DNA of 64,000 bases, taken from NCBI GenBank assembly GCA_017434895.1, contig JAFSGB010000028.1, positions 60,866 through 124,865 of the forward strand, in the 5' to 3' direction. How positions within the stretch are numbered: position 1 is the first letter of the stretch; every line of letters starts with the position of its first letter. Source of the stretch: Clostridia bacterium (GTDB lineage Bacteria; Bacillota; Clostridia; Oscillospirales; Acutalibacteraceae). The position numbers and the translations under genes were made by a program. This document shows, piece by piece, positions 17,867-27,752 of this stretch. The notes under the pieces were generated by a model. The model saw nothing but the letters and a program-made list of their open reading frames with translations. It was not told where the DNA came from and searched no databases.

Positions 17867-18490
17867 TTAATCCTCGCTAAAATCTAAATCCTCTGTGTAT
17901 TTTTTAAGTGCCGATTTTACCGCACTGTATGAAAATCCTCTGCGAACAAGTGCCGCATAAACCTTTTGGTAATTGTCTTTGTCCTCTAATTTTGCGGCAT
18001 ATTTTTTCTCAATCAACCTCAAAAGTGAGGATTCCTCATCTACCTCGGTTTCCTCTAAAAGTTCCTTACATAAATCGTAAGGAACACCCTTGGCATACAT
18101 TTTTTGCATTGCGGCTCTTTTGGAATTTCCCGCCTCGGTCAGCTTTTGGGCTAAATACTCACCATATCGGCGGTCGTCAAGCAGTCCTAATTCCACAAGC
18201 TTAGCAATTACAGCGCTGCTAGACTTTTTATCAAAACCTTTTGACACCAGCTTGTCAAACAAGGCTTTTTCACTGTAATCCATTCGGTCAAGGTACCAAA
18301 GCGCCCTTGACTTTGCCCTTACATAGTCCGACTGAAATTTCAAGCTTTCCACAGTCTCGTCATCAATTTCCATATCGGGCGCAAGACTGTTTTCACAACA
18401 AACATCCTTGTCAAGTAACACTTGCGTCCCGTTTGAGAGATGAAGCTCACTTAAATGTAGCTTGGAGGGTTTAATTTCTACTATTTTCAT
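17867..18490 (-). CDS. recX: RecA regulatory protein RecX
   Basis: RecX binds RecA filaments and limits strand exchange. The 207-residue protein has the helical repeats of the family: RAKSRALWYLDRMDYSEKALFDKL (about 58-81), LVELGLLDDRRYGEYLAQ and a final VYAALVRRGFSYSAVKSAL. Its start overlaps the recA stop by one base (TAATG), the usual coupled recA-recX order, which keeps inhibitor and RecA in proportion. Confidence 0.93.
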   Translation of the reverse strand: MKIVEIKPSKLHLSELHLSNGTQVLLDKDVCCENSLAPDMEIDDETVESLKFQSDYVRAKSRALWYLDRMDYSEKALFDKLVSKGFDKKSSSAVIAKLVELGLLDDRRYGEYLAQKLTEAGNSKRAAMQKMYAKGVPYDLCKELLEETEVDEESSLLRLIEKKYAAKLEDKDNYQKVYAALVRRGFSYSAVKSALKKYTEDLDFSED

Positions 18491-19623
18491 TACTCGTCGT
18501 CAACTGCAATGTCGATATCAACGCTTTTACGGGGTCTGTTTATAGGCTCCTCGGGCATAATTTCGATTTCGTCACTATCGCTTACGACAACCTCACTTCC
18601 CGAATTTACAGCCTCAATAATCTTGTTTTCAATTTCCATTGCTAATTCAGGATTATCTTCAAATAGCTTTTTGGCATTGTCTCTGCCTTGACCGAGACGG
18701 GTCTCCCCATAGTAGAACCAAGCGCCTGATTTTTTGAGTATTCCAAGTTCTACGCCGGCGTCAATAATTTCACCGGTATGGCAAATTCCGTGACCGTAAA
18801 GAATATCAAACTCAGCTGTCTTAAAGGGAGGAGCCACCTTGTTTTTAACAATCTTTGCCTTTGTACTGTTACCGATAATCTCGCCGCCCTCTTTAATGGG
18901 CTCGCCTTTTCTTACATCGATTCTGACACTTGAATAAAACTTTAAGGCGCGGCCACCTGGGGTGGTTTCTGGATTGCCGTACATAACACCTATTTTTTCA
19001 CGAAGTTGGTTAATGAAAATTGCGGCACATCCAGTTTTGGAAAGTGCGCCTGCCAGTTTTCTCATAGCCTGTGACATAAGACGCGCAAGCTGACCCACAT
19101 GACTGTCACCCATTTCACCGTCAATTTCTGCCTTTGTAACCAAAGCGGCAACCGAGTCAACAACAAGTAAATCAATAGCTCCTGAGCGAACCAAAGCCTC
19201 TGCAATTTCCAAAGCTTGCTCACCCGAATCAGGCTGAGAAACCAAAAGTGCATCAATATCAACCCCTAATTTTTCAGCGTAAACGGGGTCCAGTGCATGT
19301 TCGACATCAATAAACGCCGCAGTGCCGCCTGCTTTTTGAGCTTCGGCAACACAGTGAAGCGCTACAGTAGTTTTACCTGAGGACTCAGGTCCGTAGATTT
19401 CCACAATTCTGCCCTTGGGAATACCGCCGATACCGAGGGCAATATCAAGCATTAAAGAGCCTGTTTTAATATGCTCAACCGTCATACTGGCATTTTCTCC
19501 AAGACGCATTACCGCACCCTTGCCGAATTTCTTTTCGATTTGGTCCATTGCGGTTTTAAGCGCCTTTATTTTTTCCTCGTCCTCTATTTTTCTTACAGGT
19601 GCTTTAGTCGGTGCTTTTGCCAT
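18490..19623 (-). CDS. recA: Recombinase RecA
   Basis: RecA forms ATP-dependent filaments on single-stranded DNA for strand exchange and triggers LexA cleavage. Walker A is GPESSGKTT (78-86). [23 protein letters not shown] and the DNA-binding loop region [21 protein letters not shown] are conserved. It has 377 residues with an acidic C-terminal tail. GGAGG lies 7 bases before the ATG. Only 18 bases separate it from prmC and I see no LexA box there, so any SOS control must act further upstream or inside prmC. Confidence 0.99.
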   Translation of the reverse strand: MAKAPTKAPVRKIEDEEKIKALKTAMDQIEKKFGKGAVMRLGENASMTVEHIKTGSLMLDIALGIGGIPKGRIVEIYGPESSGKTTVALHCVAEAQKAGGTAAFIDVEHALDPVYAEKLGVDIDALLVSQPDSGEQALEIAEALVRSGAIDLLVVDSVAALVTKAEIDGEMGDSHVGQLARLMSQAMRKLAGALSKTGCAAIFINQLREKIGVMYGNPETTPGGRALKFYSSVRIDVRKGEPIKEGGEIIGNSTKAKIVKNKVAPPFKTAEFDILYGHGICHTGEIIDAGVELGILKKSGAWFYYGETRLGQGRDNAKKLFEDNPELAMEIENKIIEAVNSGSEVVVSDSDEIEIMPEEPINRPRKSVDIDIAVDDE

Positions 19624-19641
19624 TTTCGTTTCCTCCGTTTT

Positions 19642-20481
19642 CTATTTTGTACCGCTAACGGCTCGTCCGATGCCGTTTAGGTCATTTTTGATTTTTATAT
19701 CCTTAAATCCATTTTGATTTAAGAGCTCGCTCACCTTTTCTGCTTGCTTAAAGCCAACCTCAAAGCAAAAGCTTCCGCCCACTTTAAGACAGGGAGTGTA
19801 ATTTTTAATTATTGCCTTGTAAAATTCTAAACCCTCGTCCTCGGCTAGGAGGGCAGTTTCAGGCTCAAACTTCACTTCATGTGAACAATACTTCATTTCG
19901 TTTTGTGGAATATAAGGCGGATTGCTGACAATTAAATCAAAAATTTCATTTTCAAATTGAGGTTTTTCGAATATGTCACCCTTTAAAACCGTAGCGCTTG
20001 AATTGTTAAGGGTAATATTTTCGGTTGCATATCTTAACGCCTCATCAAACTTCTCAATCATTGTAACCTTAGCATCCGAAATCTCCAAATCAATAGTAAT
20101 TCCTATGCAACCGCTCCCCGCGCAAAGGTCAAGCACCTTTGGGCTTTCGGTGTTTTTTAGTATCTCCAAAGATTGTTCCACAACGGTTTCGGTGTCCGAA
20201 CGGGGAATTAAAACCCCAACACCCACCTTAAAAGGTCTCCCGTAAAAATCCCAACTGCCGAAAATATACTGAAGTGGGTAATGAACCTCCCGCTGATGGA
20301 TAAGCGCTATTAAATTATTCTCTTGAAACTGAGTTAACTGATTATTATAATCGGTTAAAATCTGCGCTGCTTTAAGTCCGGTTACATGCATTATTATCTG
20401 CTTTGCCTCGAAAACATAGTCCTTAATTCCGACAGCCTCAAGCCTTTTCTTGGTACTGTTATACGCCTCAAATATCGTCAT
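19642..20481 (-). CDS. prmC: Release factor glutamine methyltransferase PrmC
   Basis: PrmC methylates the glutamine of the GGQ motif in release factors RF1 and RF2. The SAM-binding motif VLDLCAGSGCIGI (about 115-127) and the catalytic NPPY in IVSNPPYIPQNE (about 184-195) are intact, as is the N-terminal helical domain with QYIFGSWDFYGRPF. The length is 279 residues. It overlaps the DUF1385 gene by 14 bases; this DUF1385-prmC pairing is common in Firmicutes, where prfA often follows, but here recA follows. Confidence 0.95.
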   Translation of the reverse strand: MTIFEAYNSTKKRLEAVGIKDYVFEAKQIIMHVTGLKAAQILTDYNNQLTQFQENNLIALIHQREVHYPLQYIFGSWDFYGRPFKVGVGVLIPRSDTETVVEQSLEILKNTESPKVLDLCAGSGCIGITIDLEISDAKVTMIEKFDEALRYATENITLNNSSATVLKGDIFEKPQFENEIFDLIVSNPPYIPQNEMKYCSHEVKFEPETALLAEDEGLEFYKAIIKNYTPCLKVGGSFCFEVGFKQAEKVSELLNQNGFKDIKIKNDLNGIGRAVSGTK

Positions 20482-21421
20482 CTTCTGTTTCCTTTATATT
20501 ACAAGCATTGAATGCCGCAATAGCAATTTCAATCATACCGTCATCCGGTTCCTGAGTAGTAATTCTTTGAAGCCAAAGACCGGGGGCGGAGATGATTCTT
20601 GTAAGTATATTATCATATTTTCCGCAAAGCTTTAAAATTTCAAAGCCTATACCACAAGTAAGGGGAATCAGCAAAATTTTAATTAAAATCCAAACAAGGG
20701 CATTGTCATAAATACCATTAAACAAAATTTGTACTATTGTGGAAATTATGACACTAATGAGGATCATTAGTATCATAAAAGAGGTGCCGCAGCGTGGGTG
20801 AAAACGCCTTTGTGCGCGGACATTTTCCACCGTTAATTCCATTCCTTTCTCATAACAGAAAATGGTTTTATGCTCGGCTCCGTGGTACATAAAGGTGCGA
20901 CGAATATCTTTCATAAATGAGACGCCCCAAACATATGCCACAAAAACCGACATTTTAAGCGCTTGCTCCAAAAGTGCACGCGTAATATAGGAAAATTCCG
21001 TGGAAAAAAGTGTTTCCAGTCCGCCAACAATGTAGCGTGGCAAAGCGGTAAAAAGCACCAAAGCCAGTATCACGCCCAAAACAACTCCTACCACCATCAC
21101 AATGCTAACCAATAGCCCTTGCTTCTTTTCCTCCAGTGGCTCCTCGCCCTCCTCCTCAAAATCGGTAAAGCCCGACTTTTCGGCAGAAAGCATTAGCGCC
21201 TTGTAGCCGTTAATCATTGACTCTGCAAAGGCAATAACTCCCCTTATAATAGGCAAAGCCAATATTTTATACTTTTTTCTGAGGTTAAGCTCTAAAACCT
21301 CACTAATGTCTATTCCCCCGTCCTTGGTTCTAACCGCCATAGCGGTTTTGTCAGGGCTTTTCATCATTATACCCTCAATCAGCGCTTGACCGCCAATTGC
21401 GGTATATTTACTCTTGGACAT
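20468..21421 (-). CDS. DUF1385 membrane protein (YqhQ-like)
   Basis: This 317-residue integral membrane protein has the family blocks GGQALIEGIMMKSPDKTAMA (9-28), GVIAFAESMINGYKALMLSAE, MYHGAEHKTIFCYEKG (about 178-193) and RFHPRCGTSFM. The conserved His, Glu and Cys residues hint at metal binding, but the family's function is unknown. Three or four long hydrophobic segments follow. It overlaps the histidine kinase gene by 14 bases and prmC by 14 bases. Confidence 0.92.
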   Translation of the reverse strand: MSKSKYTAIGGQALIEGIMMKSPDKTAMAVRTKDGGIDISEVLELNLRKKYKILALPIIRGVIAFAESMINGYKALMLSAEKSGFTDFEEEGEEPLEEKKQGLLVSIVMVVGVVLGVILALVLFTALPRYIVGGLETLFSTEFSYITRALLEQALKMSVFVAYVWGVSFMKDIRRTFMYHGAEHKTIFCYEKGMELTVENVRAQRRFHPRCGTSFMILMILISVIISTIVQILFNGIYDNALVWILIKILLIPLTCGIGFEILKLCGKYDNILTRIISAPGLWLQRITTQEPDDGMIEIAIAAFNACNIKETEDDDI

Positions 21422-22874
21422 CCTCTATCTCCTTTGTTTCTGTGTCTTGTAGGACTTCGTCCTCCGGCTCGTAAAGGGGCAATACTATTGTGACGGTAGT
21501 GCCCGCACCCTCAGTGCTTTCAATGAATAAAAGGCCCTTGTGCTGCTTAATAATTTCATCCGCAACCGCAAGACCGATACCTGAGCCGCGAACGGTTTTA
21601 TTTGCCTTGTAGAATTTTTCCTTAACACGGTCAATGTCTGCCTCGGGGATACCTACGCCGGTATCGTTTACGGTAATCCTAACGCAACCCTCTTCCTTAA
21701 GCTGGGTTATAAGCACTTGACCGCCACTTTCGGTGTATTTGACTGCATTGTCAATAATATTAATAAATACCTGTTTCAGTCTATCCCCGTCACCCATAAC
21801 CTCAAGCTGCTCTGTGGGAGGAGTGAATATAAAATCAATACCGTTTTTACGGGATAGCTCGGCATACATATCAGCCGATTCGGTAAGAATTTGGGTCACA
21901 TTAAGGGGCATTGAGTTTACTTGAAGTCTACCGGTTTCCATACGGGAAAAATCGAGCAATTCCTCCACAAGACCCGACAGTCGGTTTGCTTCGCTTAGCA
22001 CTACATCAAGTCCTCGGTTTACCAGGTCGTCATCAGTGCCAAGGCTCATTCTCGCCGTTTCTCCCCAACCGCGAATTGCGGTCAAAGGGGTACGAAGCTC
22101 GTGTGAAACCGAGGAAATAAAATCATTTTTAAGGTTTTGCGCGGCATAAAGCTCCGACGCCATATAGTTTATTGCCTCACAAAGCTCGCCGATTTCATCG
22201 TTTTTGGGAATTTCAATTCTAGACTCCAAATCACCCATGGCAATTTTTCTTGCGATGTTACCCACTTCTTTAATTGGGTTAACAATGGATTTTATAAAGT
22301 AAACGCCCGAGAATCCGAATATAAAAAGTACCGTAACGGCCACCAAAACCGCAATTGCAATAAAGCCCAGTGACATTTTATTTACGGTATCCAAGGAAAC
22401 AAGCCAACGGTAGGCACCTAAAAATTCTCCGCCGGTATCGTAAAGCGGGGTGGAGCAGGCTAAAATATCCTCCCCATTTTCGTTTTCCCATTTTAAGGTT
22501 TGGGGGGTTGAGGTTTCTTTTGCCTTTAAAAAATCCTCTGTCTCAGTGTAATCCGACTGGAAGCCCGATGTGGAAACCACAAACTCACCGTTGTGGTTGA
22601 TTACCTGAACTTCCATTTTGGTTTTGTAACGGAATTGACCTGCAAAAGAAATTGCCGAGTCAGTAAAGTTTCCCCGGTTCGCACTGGAAAGTGCATAAAA
22701 TTCATAGGAATAGTCGTTTGCCAAAACCTCTACCCGTTCATAGTAAACTGAACGAAAAACTATGGAAAAAGCAATTGTCGCTACGGTTACAAAAACCGCA
22801 ACGATTAGAAAAACATTTATAAACCAACGGGATTTCATACTTTTGAAATTAAGTTCCAAATGCAGCTTTTCCAT
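21408..22874 (-). CDS. Membrane sensor histidine kinase
   Basis: This 488-residue sensor has a helix at 16-40, an extracellular dCache/PAS-like domain (about 41-165), a second helix (168-194) and HAMP (about 190-245). It then has HisKA with the phosphoacceptor H258 in SSVSHELRTPLTA, and a HATPase domain with NIIDNAVKYTESGG, VNDTGVGIPE and GSGIGLAVADEII. It pairs with the response regulator 44 bases upstream. The signal is unknown. The lipoprotein transcribed first may feed it, which is inferred from operon order. The C-terminus is acidic. Confidence 0.95.
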   Translation of the reverse strand: MEKLHLELNFKSMKSRWFINVFLIVAVFVTVATIAFSIVFRSVYYERVEVLANDYSYEFYALSSANRGNFTDSAISFAGQFRYKTKMEVQVINHNGEFVVSTSGFQSDYTETEDFLKAKETSTPQTLKWENENGEDILACSTPLYDTGGEFLGAYRWLVSLDTVNKMSLGFIAIAVLVAVTVLFIFGFSGVYFIKSIVNPIKEVGNIARKIAMGDLESRIEIPKNDEIGELCEAINYMASELYAAQNLKNDFISSVSHELRTPLTAIRGWGETARMSLGTDDDLVNRGLDVVLSEANRLSGLVEELLDFSRMETGRLQVNSMPLNVTQILTESADMYAELSRKNGIDFIFTPPTEQLEVMGDGDRLKQVFINIIDNAVKYTESGGQVLITQLKEEGCVRITVNDTGVGIPEADIDRVKEKFYKANKTVRGSGIGLAVADEIIKQHKGLLFIESTEGAGTTVTIVLPLYEPEDEVLQDTETKEIEDVQE

Positions 22875-22918
22875 TGCTTATTCCTTTCAAATCAAATTTT
22901 TCTGCCCTATTATACACG

Positions 22919-23629
22919 CTATGTAATGTCTGTATTCCACTTATACCCCATGCCCCAAACGGTAATCAAATGTTTTGGGTTAGAGGGGTCATCCTCAACC
23001 TTTTTGCGAAGACGCCTTATATTAACATCAACAATTTTTTCTTCACCGAAATACTCGGTTCCCCAAACTTGATTGAGAATATCAGTGCGATCAATAGAAA
23101 CATCGGGATGTGCAAAAAAGTATTCAATCATTTGAAACTCAACCTGAGTGAGTTCTATGTTTTTTCCGTTTTTAAGCAGAGTTCGGCGTCTTAAATTAAG
23201 TGTAAACTCTCCTAAAACAATTTCATCGCTCGGAACCGGTGGTGATTTTTTGTTTTGAAGTTCTACTCTGCGGTAGAGTGAGTCCACGCGGGCAAGAAGC
23301 TCTGTAGGACTGAAGGGCTTGGTTATATAATCGTCGGCTCCAAGCATGAGACCGCTTATTTTGTCCATTTCCTGTGAGCGTGCAGTTAACATTATAATTC
23401 CCAGTGTGTCACTTCTTTTTCTTAATTCCTTGCAAAGTTCAAAGCCGTCCATACCCGGCATTGAAATATCCAAAAGCGCTATTTGGAACCCCTCTAAATC
23501 ATTATCATATATTTCAAGAGCTTCCTCTCCCGAGCAGGCTTCGGTTATATCATAGCCGACGCGCTTTAAATTAATAGTCTCAAATTCGCGGATTGCCGCC
23601 TCATCCTCAACAATAAGTATTCGTTTCAA
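22919..23629 (-). CDS. OmpR-family response regulator
   Basis: This 236-residue regulator has a receiver domain with acidic pocket E8-D9, phosphoacceptor D54 in LLDISMPGMDGFEL, and K104 in YITKPFSP. It is followed by a winged-helix DNA-binding domain (about 135-232: LTQVEFQMIEYFFAHPD, VNIRRLRKKVE). It is cognate to the histidine kinase that follows. It lies 12 bases after the lipoprotein gene, so all three are co-transcribed. Targets are unknown. Confidence 0.96.
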   Translation of the reverse strand: MKRILIVEDEAAIREFETINLKRVGYDITEACSGEEALEIYDNDLEGFQIALLDISMPGMDGFELCKELRKRSDTLGIIMLTARSQEMDKISGLMLGADDYITKPFSPTELLARVDSLYRRVELQNKKSPPVPSDEIVLGEFTLNLRRRTLLKNGKNIELTQVEFQMIEYFFAHPDVSIDRTDILNQVWGTEYFGEEKIVDVNIRRLRKKVEDDPSNPKHLITVWGMGYKWNTDIT

Positions 23630-23641
23630 AGCTTTACCTCC

Positions 23642-24955
23642 CTAATAAAGTTTCAAATCGTTTTTAATCTTTTCGATTGTGATACCCTCTGCCTTGGCGG
23701 TTTGTGAAATAAAGCCGACAAACGAGGTTTCTCCGTTATTTACAATTTCCGTGACGTCTTGATTTCTAAACGACCCTTTGTCCCATTCGGACTTTTTAAC
23801 CGACTTGAAATAAAGAAGCCTATCCCCCGAAACATTATTCTCGGTGTCAAAACGGTATATTTCAGTGAGAGAATTTTCCGCATCTCTTAAAATGGCGATA
23901 TTTCCCAGCCATTTTTGAGGAATTATATAGTAGTAGCCCTCACTCACATTCATGAAAGTGGTAAGCTGAGTAGTGAGCGTCTCACCAGAAAACGAACACC
24001 AATCGGTAAGATACTGCCTTTCACTCTCGGTATTTCTGGTAACCGTCGGCACATCGCGTCTCACGGGGATTTCCAAAATACCGTCATCGTTGATGTCGCG
24101 GCACTCTAGGGTGGCGGCCCTGAGTGTTTTAGTTGTTTCTTTTGTTTCCTTTTCCATTAAAGGGTTTTGCAGCTGACCCTTTTCGAGAAAAACTACCTCG
24201 GTGACAGCTCCCACACCCTTTATTTCGTCAATATAAATTGCAGGTGTGCCTGTCGAAAGTGTAGATGCCACCGGATGATTTAGGGTTTTTGCGGAACTGT
24301 CAAGCTCGCAGGAGGAAATCAGCGATATACCTACATTTGTCAAGGCATAGAGGTGGGCAGTATTACGGCTTTCTGCAGGGAAGGAGCGAACAATAAAAAT
24401 TTCGTTTTTATCGTCCTCGTCCAAATCACAGAAGGAAAAATGGGTGTACTGTTCAAGCATGCGTTGTGTAAGAGCGTTTTCGCCTATACTGTAAACCGCA
24501 AGCTTTAATTCACTTGTGCCGTAAATTTCCCAACCAACTAAAATTTCGTCAATACCGTCGCGGTCTAAATCACAAAAATCAATTCGGTCTACACCGCCGG
24601 CCGTTATGCTTGCCGTAGCCGAGCTTTCCCATTTACCGTTTTTATTTACAACGGCATTTAAATTCATTGTTGTAGTTTCTTTTTCAGCAGTTCTATAAAA
24701 AGCAAAAGCTTCCAAAATGCCATCATTGTTCACATCGTGCTGAACAATAGCCGAACGATAATCTCCTCTGGACGGATACTCTAAGGTATAGTCCGAGGTA
24801 ACGCTTTTCTTTATTGCCTCATCAATGGGAAACATATCACCCGTAAGGGCGGGGGGAGCCAGTAATTCGGCAGTATCAGTCGTAAATAAATCACAACCGC
24901 AAAGAGCAAAAACCATTATAATACCGACTATTATACACATAAGTTTTCTGACCAC
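23642..24955 (-). CDS. Lipoprotein with VCBS/FG-GAP-like repeats
   Basis: I place the start at GTG 24955 because GGAG lies 8 bases before it, giving 437 residues; the ATG at 24976 has no ribosome site. The signal peptide ends in the lipobox LCGC, so the protein is a lipoprotein on the outer face of the membrane. Four repeats each hold a DxDxDG-type calcium loop followed by a beta strand: DVNNDGILEAFAFY, DLDRDGIDEILVGW, DLDEDDKNEIFIVR and DINDDGILEIPV. This suggests a calcium-bound propeller of the FG-GAP type. It is the first gene of the operon, immediately before the two-component pair, so a role as accessory sensor is plausible but unproven. Confidence 0.8.
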   Translation of the reverse strand: MVRKLMCIIVGIIMVFALCGCDLFTTDTAELLAPPALTGDMFPIDEAIKKSVTSDYTLEYPSRGDYRSAIVQHDVNNDGILEAFAFYRTAEKETTTMNLNAVVNKNGKWESSATASITAGGVDRIDFCDLDRDGIDEILVGWEIYGTSELKLAVYSIGENALTQRMLEQYTHFSFCDLDEDDKNEIFIVRSFPAESRNTAHLYALTNVGISLISSCELDSSAKTLNHPVASTLSTGTPAIYIDEIKGVGAVTEVVFLEKGQLQNPLMEKETKETTKTLRAATLECRDINDDGILEIPVRRDVPTVTRNTESERQYLTDWCSFSGETLTTQLTTFMNVSEGYYYIIPQKWLGNIAILRDAENSLTEIYRFDTENNVSGDRLLYFKSVKKSEWDKGSFRNQDVTEIVNNGETSFVGFISQTAKAEGITIEKIKNDLKLY

Positions 24956-25047
24956 TGCCGCATCTCCTTTACACATAAATATACATTATAAATTATAACA
25001 CAGACCCCAAAAAAAAGAAAGCATTTTCGCGATTTTTTTAAAGAAAC

Positions 25048-25075
25048 TTGCAAAAAATTAATATTATGGTAAAAT
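25048..25075 (+). promoter_or_regulatory. Probable promoter of the YfhO-type gene
   Basis: TTGCAA (25048-25053) and TAAAAT (25070-25075) have 16-base spacing, about 37 bases upstream of the GTG start. On the opposite strand TTATAAT near 24996-25002 could be the -10 of the long minus-strand operon, but I see no good -35 for it. Confidence 0.55.
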
Positions 25076-25111
25076 CTAAGAGTATCAAAGCTTAAAAAGG
25101 AGGGAAAAGGT

Positions 25112-27703
25112 GTGAAAAAAACCGAGATTTTCAGCGGAATCACAGGATTTTTACTGACTTCATTAATTTTGCTTTCCGCTTTTTTTGCGGGCGGAATGTT
25201 CCCCTTTGGTTGGGGCACACTTTCTTGGTGCGATATGAACCAACAGTTAATTCCCCTCTTTTGTGATTTCAAGGATATTTTATCGGGCGAAAAATCCCTA
25301 TTTATGAATTTTGCCAACGCCGGAGGTATGAATTTTTACGGCGTGTTTTTCTTTTTTCTTTCGTCTCCTTTTACCTTTTTGGTAGCACTGATCGACAAGG
25401 CAGATATGCCCTTCTTTATGAACGTTTTGGTTATTTTAAAGCTGAGCGTGGCTTCCTTTACCGCCGCATTTGTTATTAAAAGGCTTTATAAAAATATTAA
25501 TTTCGGCATAGCCGCAGCTCTGGGTAGTTGCTACTCCCTTTGTGGCTACGCTATGCTTTTCTATCAAAACATAATGTGGCTTGATATGATGTATCTTTTC
25601 CCGACGGTTGTTTTGGGAATTTACAAGCTCATAAAGGAAAACCGACCCTTAATGCTGACTGTAACGCTTACCTTGTCGGTAATTTTCAACTTCTACATCA
25701 GCTTTATGATTTTTCTTTTTGTGATATTCTTTTTTGGAATTTTCGCTTTGATTTACAAGAAAAACGACCGAAAAATTTATGTAAATTTGGCTGTTTCAGG
25801 AGTCTTGTCCCTTGTAGTCTCTGCCTTTGTTTGGGTGCCCTGCCTTTTGCAATATTTTTCCTCTGCCAGAGGCAACAGCTTTGTCAGCGGACTGTTAAAC
25901 TCAACGTTTTTCGCTCCGATTGAGACCACCTTAACAGTACTGCTTTGCAGTGGTATTTTGTTTGCCGCTCTCCTTTTTGCAGTGCCTCGTCTTTTTAAGA
26001 AAGACCTCCAAAACAAGCTTTTGTGCACTGTCCTTTTACTTACCGCCCTTCCGCTTATTGTTGAGCCTGTAAATCTCATGTGGCATACGGGCAGTTATAT
26101 GTCCTTCCCTGCACGCTACGGATTTATTACCGTTTTTATAGGACTTTTGATTGCCGCAAAAGAGCTTTGTGAAACCGATGATGTCAAAAGGCGTGACCTT
26201 ACAATACCACTTTGTCTTTTTGTCGGTGTTCTTTGTACCTTTGCTATTTTATTTACAGATAAAAATGTGGAGGAACTGTCTCATTACACCCGTACCCTTT
26301 GGGGAAGCAACGCTTCCTTAATGGGTCAAATCGTAATCTGCAGTGCCTTTACTCTTTGCTTTAGCGGAATTATTTTACTGCTCACAAGGGTCAATCTCAA
26401 AAAAGGCATTGCTGTACTGCTTCTGTTAGTTACCGTCGCTGCCGAAGGATATTGCTCTGCTGATATTTTTATGCTTTCGGCAAAAGATAAGATCAGTATT
26501 TACAACTATCAAAGTGTTATTGCCCTTAAGGACCACGCCACGATGGACGGCTTTTACAGGGTTAACACCTCACGCAAAATTACCGACGCCAATATGACGG
26601 GAGCCGCCGGCTTTAACAGTATTTCTCACTACACTTCTTTAAATGACCAAACATTTATGGAGACTACCAAAAAGCTCGGTTACAGCGGTTACTGGATGGA
26701 AACGGGCAACTGGGGCGGCAGTATTTTAAGTGATGCACTGCTCAGTGTCGGTTACACTGCAAAAAGGGTAAACGGCGAATACCAATTGATAGAAAACCCA
26801 TATTACTTAGGACTCGGCATTAAAGCGAATGGTAGCATTCCCGAAAAGCTGCCAGACGGTGACCGTTTAACCGTTCTTGGCGAAAGCTTTGCTGCAATGA
26901 GCGGGGAGGAAAGTCCCGTCACGAAATATGATATCACCGAGGTTGCCGACTGCACTGTAAAGCCGACAGAAAACGGTTACTGTATCAATAATATTGCCAA
27001 AGTGGGCGAAATTACCTATCACCTTAATGTTGGCGAAACCCAAACCCTTTATTTTGACTGCTACAACGGATTTTCCAACCGACTGGTAGAGCCTATAAAC
27101 GAAAGCTTTGCCGTTTATCTTAACGGACAGAGCATCGCAGAGCGCTACCCCACACAAAGCCTTAACGGACTTTTGAAGCTTGGTCGTTTCGGAAACACTT
27201 CGGTTGACATAACAATTAAAGTGTTTAAGACTGCCCTTTGTACTTCATTTGGAGTTTTTGGCGTAAATGAAAATTCGGTAGAGTCTTATACACAGACCGC
27301 CATATCCCTTAATTTAATGACCGAGGGCGGCAAAATTAAAGGTTATGCCAACAGGGGTGATTACTTTATAAGTATACCCTACAAGGATAACTACAAAATC
27401 ACGCTAAACGGCAAAAAGCTAAGCTACACTAAGGCTTTAGGCGGTTTTGTGGGACTTTATGTTCCCCAGAGCGGCAACCTTGAAATCACATTTACACCAA
27501 AAGGATTTTATATTGGACTTACCTTTTCCCTTTTAGGGGTAGTATTGATTATTGCCTTTTATATTATCTCAAAAAAGCAGTCATCTTACAGTTGCAAGCT
27601 TTCGGGTATTGTCTACGGTATTTTCTTAGGCGGCTTTAGTATAGCGGTATTATTGGTTTACATAATGCCGATTGTGTTAAACCTTTTAGGAAAAATAAAT
27701 TAA
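25112..27703 (+). CDS. YfhO-family multi-pass membrane protein
   Basis: The 863-residue protein starts at GTG with AGGAGGG nine bases upstream. It has about 12-14 hydrophobic helices over residues 1-450, a soluble extracytoplasmic part (about 450-790) and a C-terminal pair of helices. The early GTLSWCDMNQQLIPLFCDFKD and the loop MNFYGVFFFFLSSPF are like the YfhO family (PF09586), GT-C-like proteins implicated in glycosylating lipoteichoic acid or other cell-wall polymers in Bacillus. The function here is therefore probably cell-envelope glycosylation, inferred from the family. It is a single-gene unit. Confidence 0.87.
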   Translation: MKKTEIFSGITGFLLTSLILLSAFFAGGMFPFGWGTLSWCDMNQQLIPLFCDFKDILSGEKSLFMNFANAGGMNFYGVFFFFLSSPFTFLVALIDKADMPFFMNVLVILKLSVASFTAAFVIKRLYKNINFGIAAALGSCYSLCGYAMLFYQNIMWLDMMYLFPTVVLGIYKLIKENRPLMLTVTLTLSVIFNFYISFMIFLFVIFFFGIFALIYKKNDRKIYVNLAVSGVLSLVVSAFVWVPCLLQYFSSARGNSFVSGLLNSTFFAPIETTLTVLLCSGILFAALLFAVPRLFKKDLQNKLLCTVLLLTALPLIVEPVNLMWHTGSYMSFPARYGFITVFIGLLIAAKELCETDDVKRRDLTIPLCLFVGVLCTFAILFTDKNVEELSHYTRTLWGSNASLMGQIVICSAFTLCFSGIILLLTRVNLKKGIAVLLLLVTVAAEGYCSADIFMLSAKDKISIYNYQSVIALKDHATMDGFYRVNTSRKITDANMTGAAGFNSISHYTSLNDQTFMETTKKLGYSGYWMETGNWGGSILSDALLSVGYTAKRVNGEYQLIENPYYLGLGIKANGSIPEKLPDGDRLTVLGESFAAMSGEESPVTKYDITEVADCTVKPTENGYCINNIAKVGEITYHLNVGETQTLYFDCYNGFSNRLVEPINESFAVYLNGQSIAERYPTQSLNGLLKLGRFGNTSVDITIKVFKTALCTSFGVFGVNENSVESYTQTAISLNLMTEGGKIKGYANRGDYFISIPYKDNYKITLNGKKLSYTKALGGFVGLYVPQSGNLEITFTPKGFYIGLTFSLLGVVLIIAFYIISKKQSSYSCKLSGIVYGIFLGGFSIAVLLVYIMPIVLNLLGKIN

Positions 27704-27719
27704 AAAGCCGAAAAAAACC

Positions 27720-27748
27720 TTGACAAATTTTGCAGAGTGTTGTAATAT
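27720..27748 (+). promoter_or_regulatory. Sigma-A promoter of the feo operon
   Basis: TTGACA (27720-27725) and TAATAT (27743-27748) have 17-base spacing. The predicted start lies near 27755, inside the inverted repeat that follows. Confidence 0.82.
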
Positions 27749-27752
27749 GTTA

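Noticed and set aside
19624-19641. LexA/SOS box ahead of recA
   Set aside because: The 18-base gap holds only the ribosome site; no GAAC-type SOS palindrome is present.
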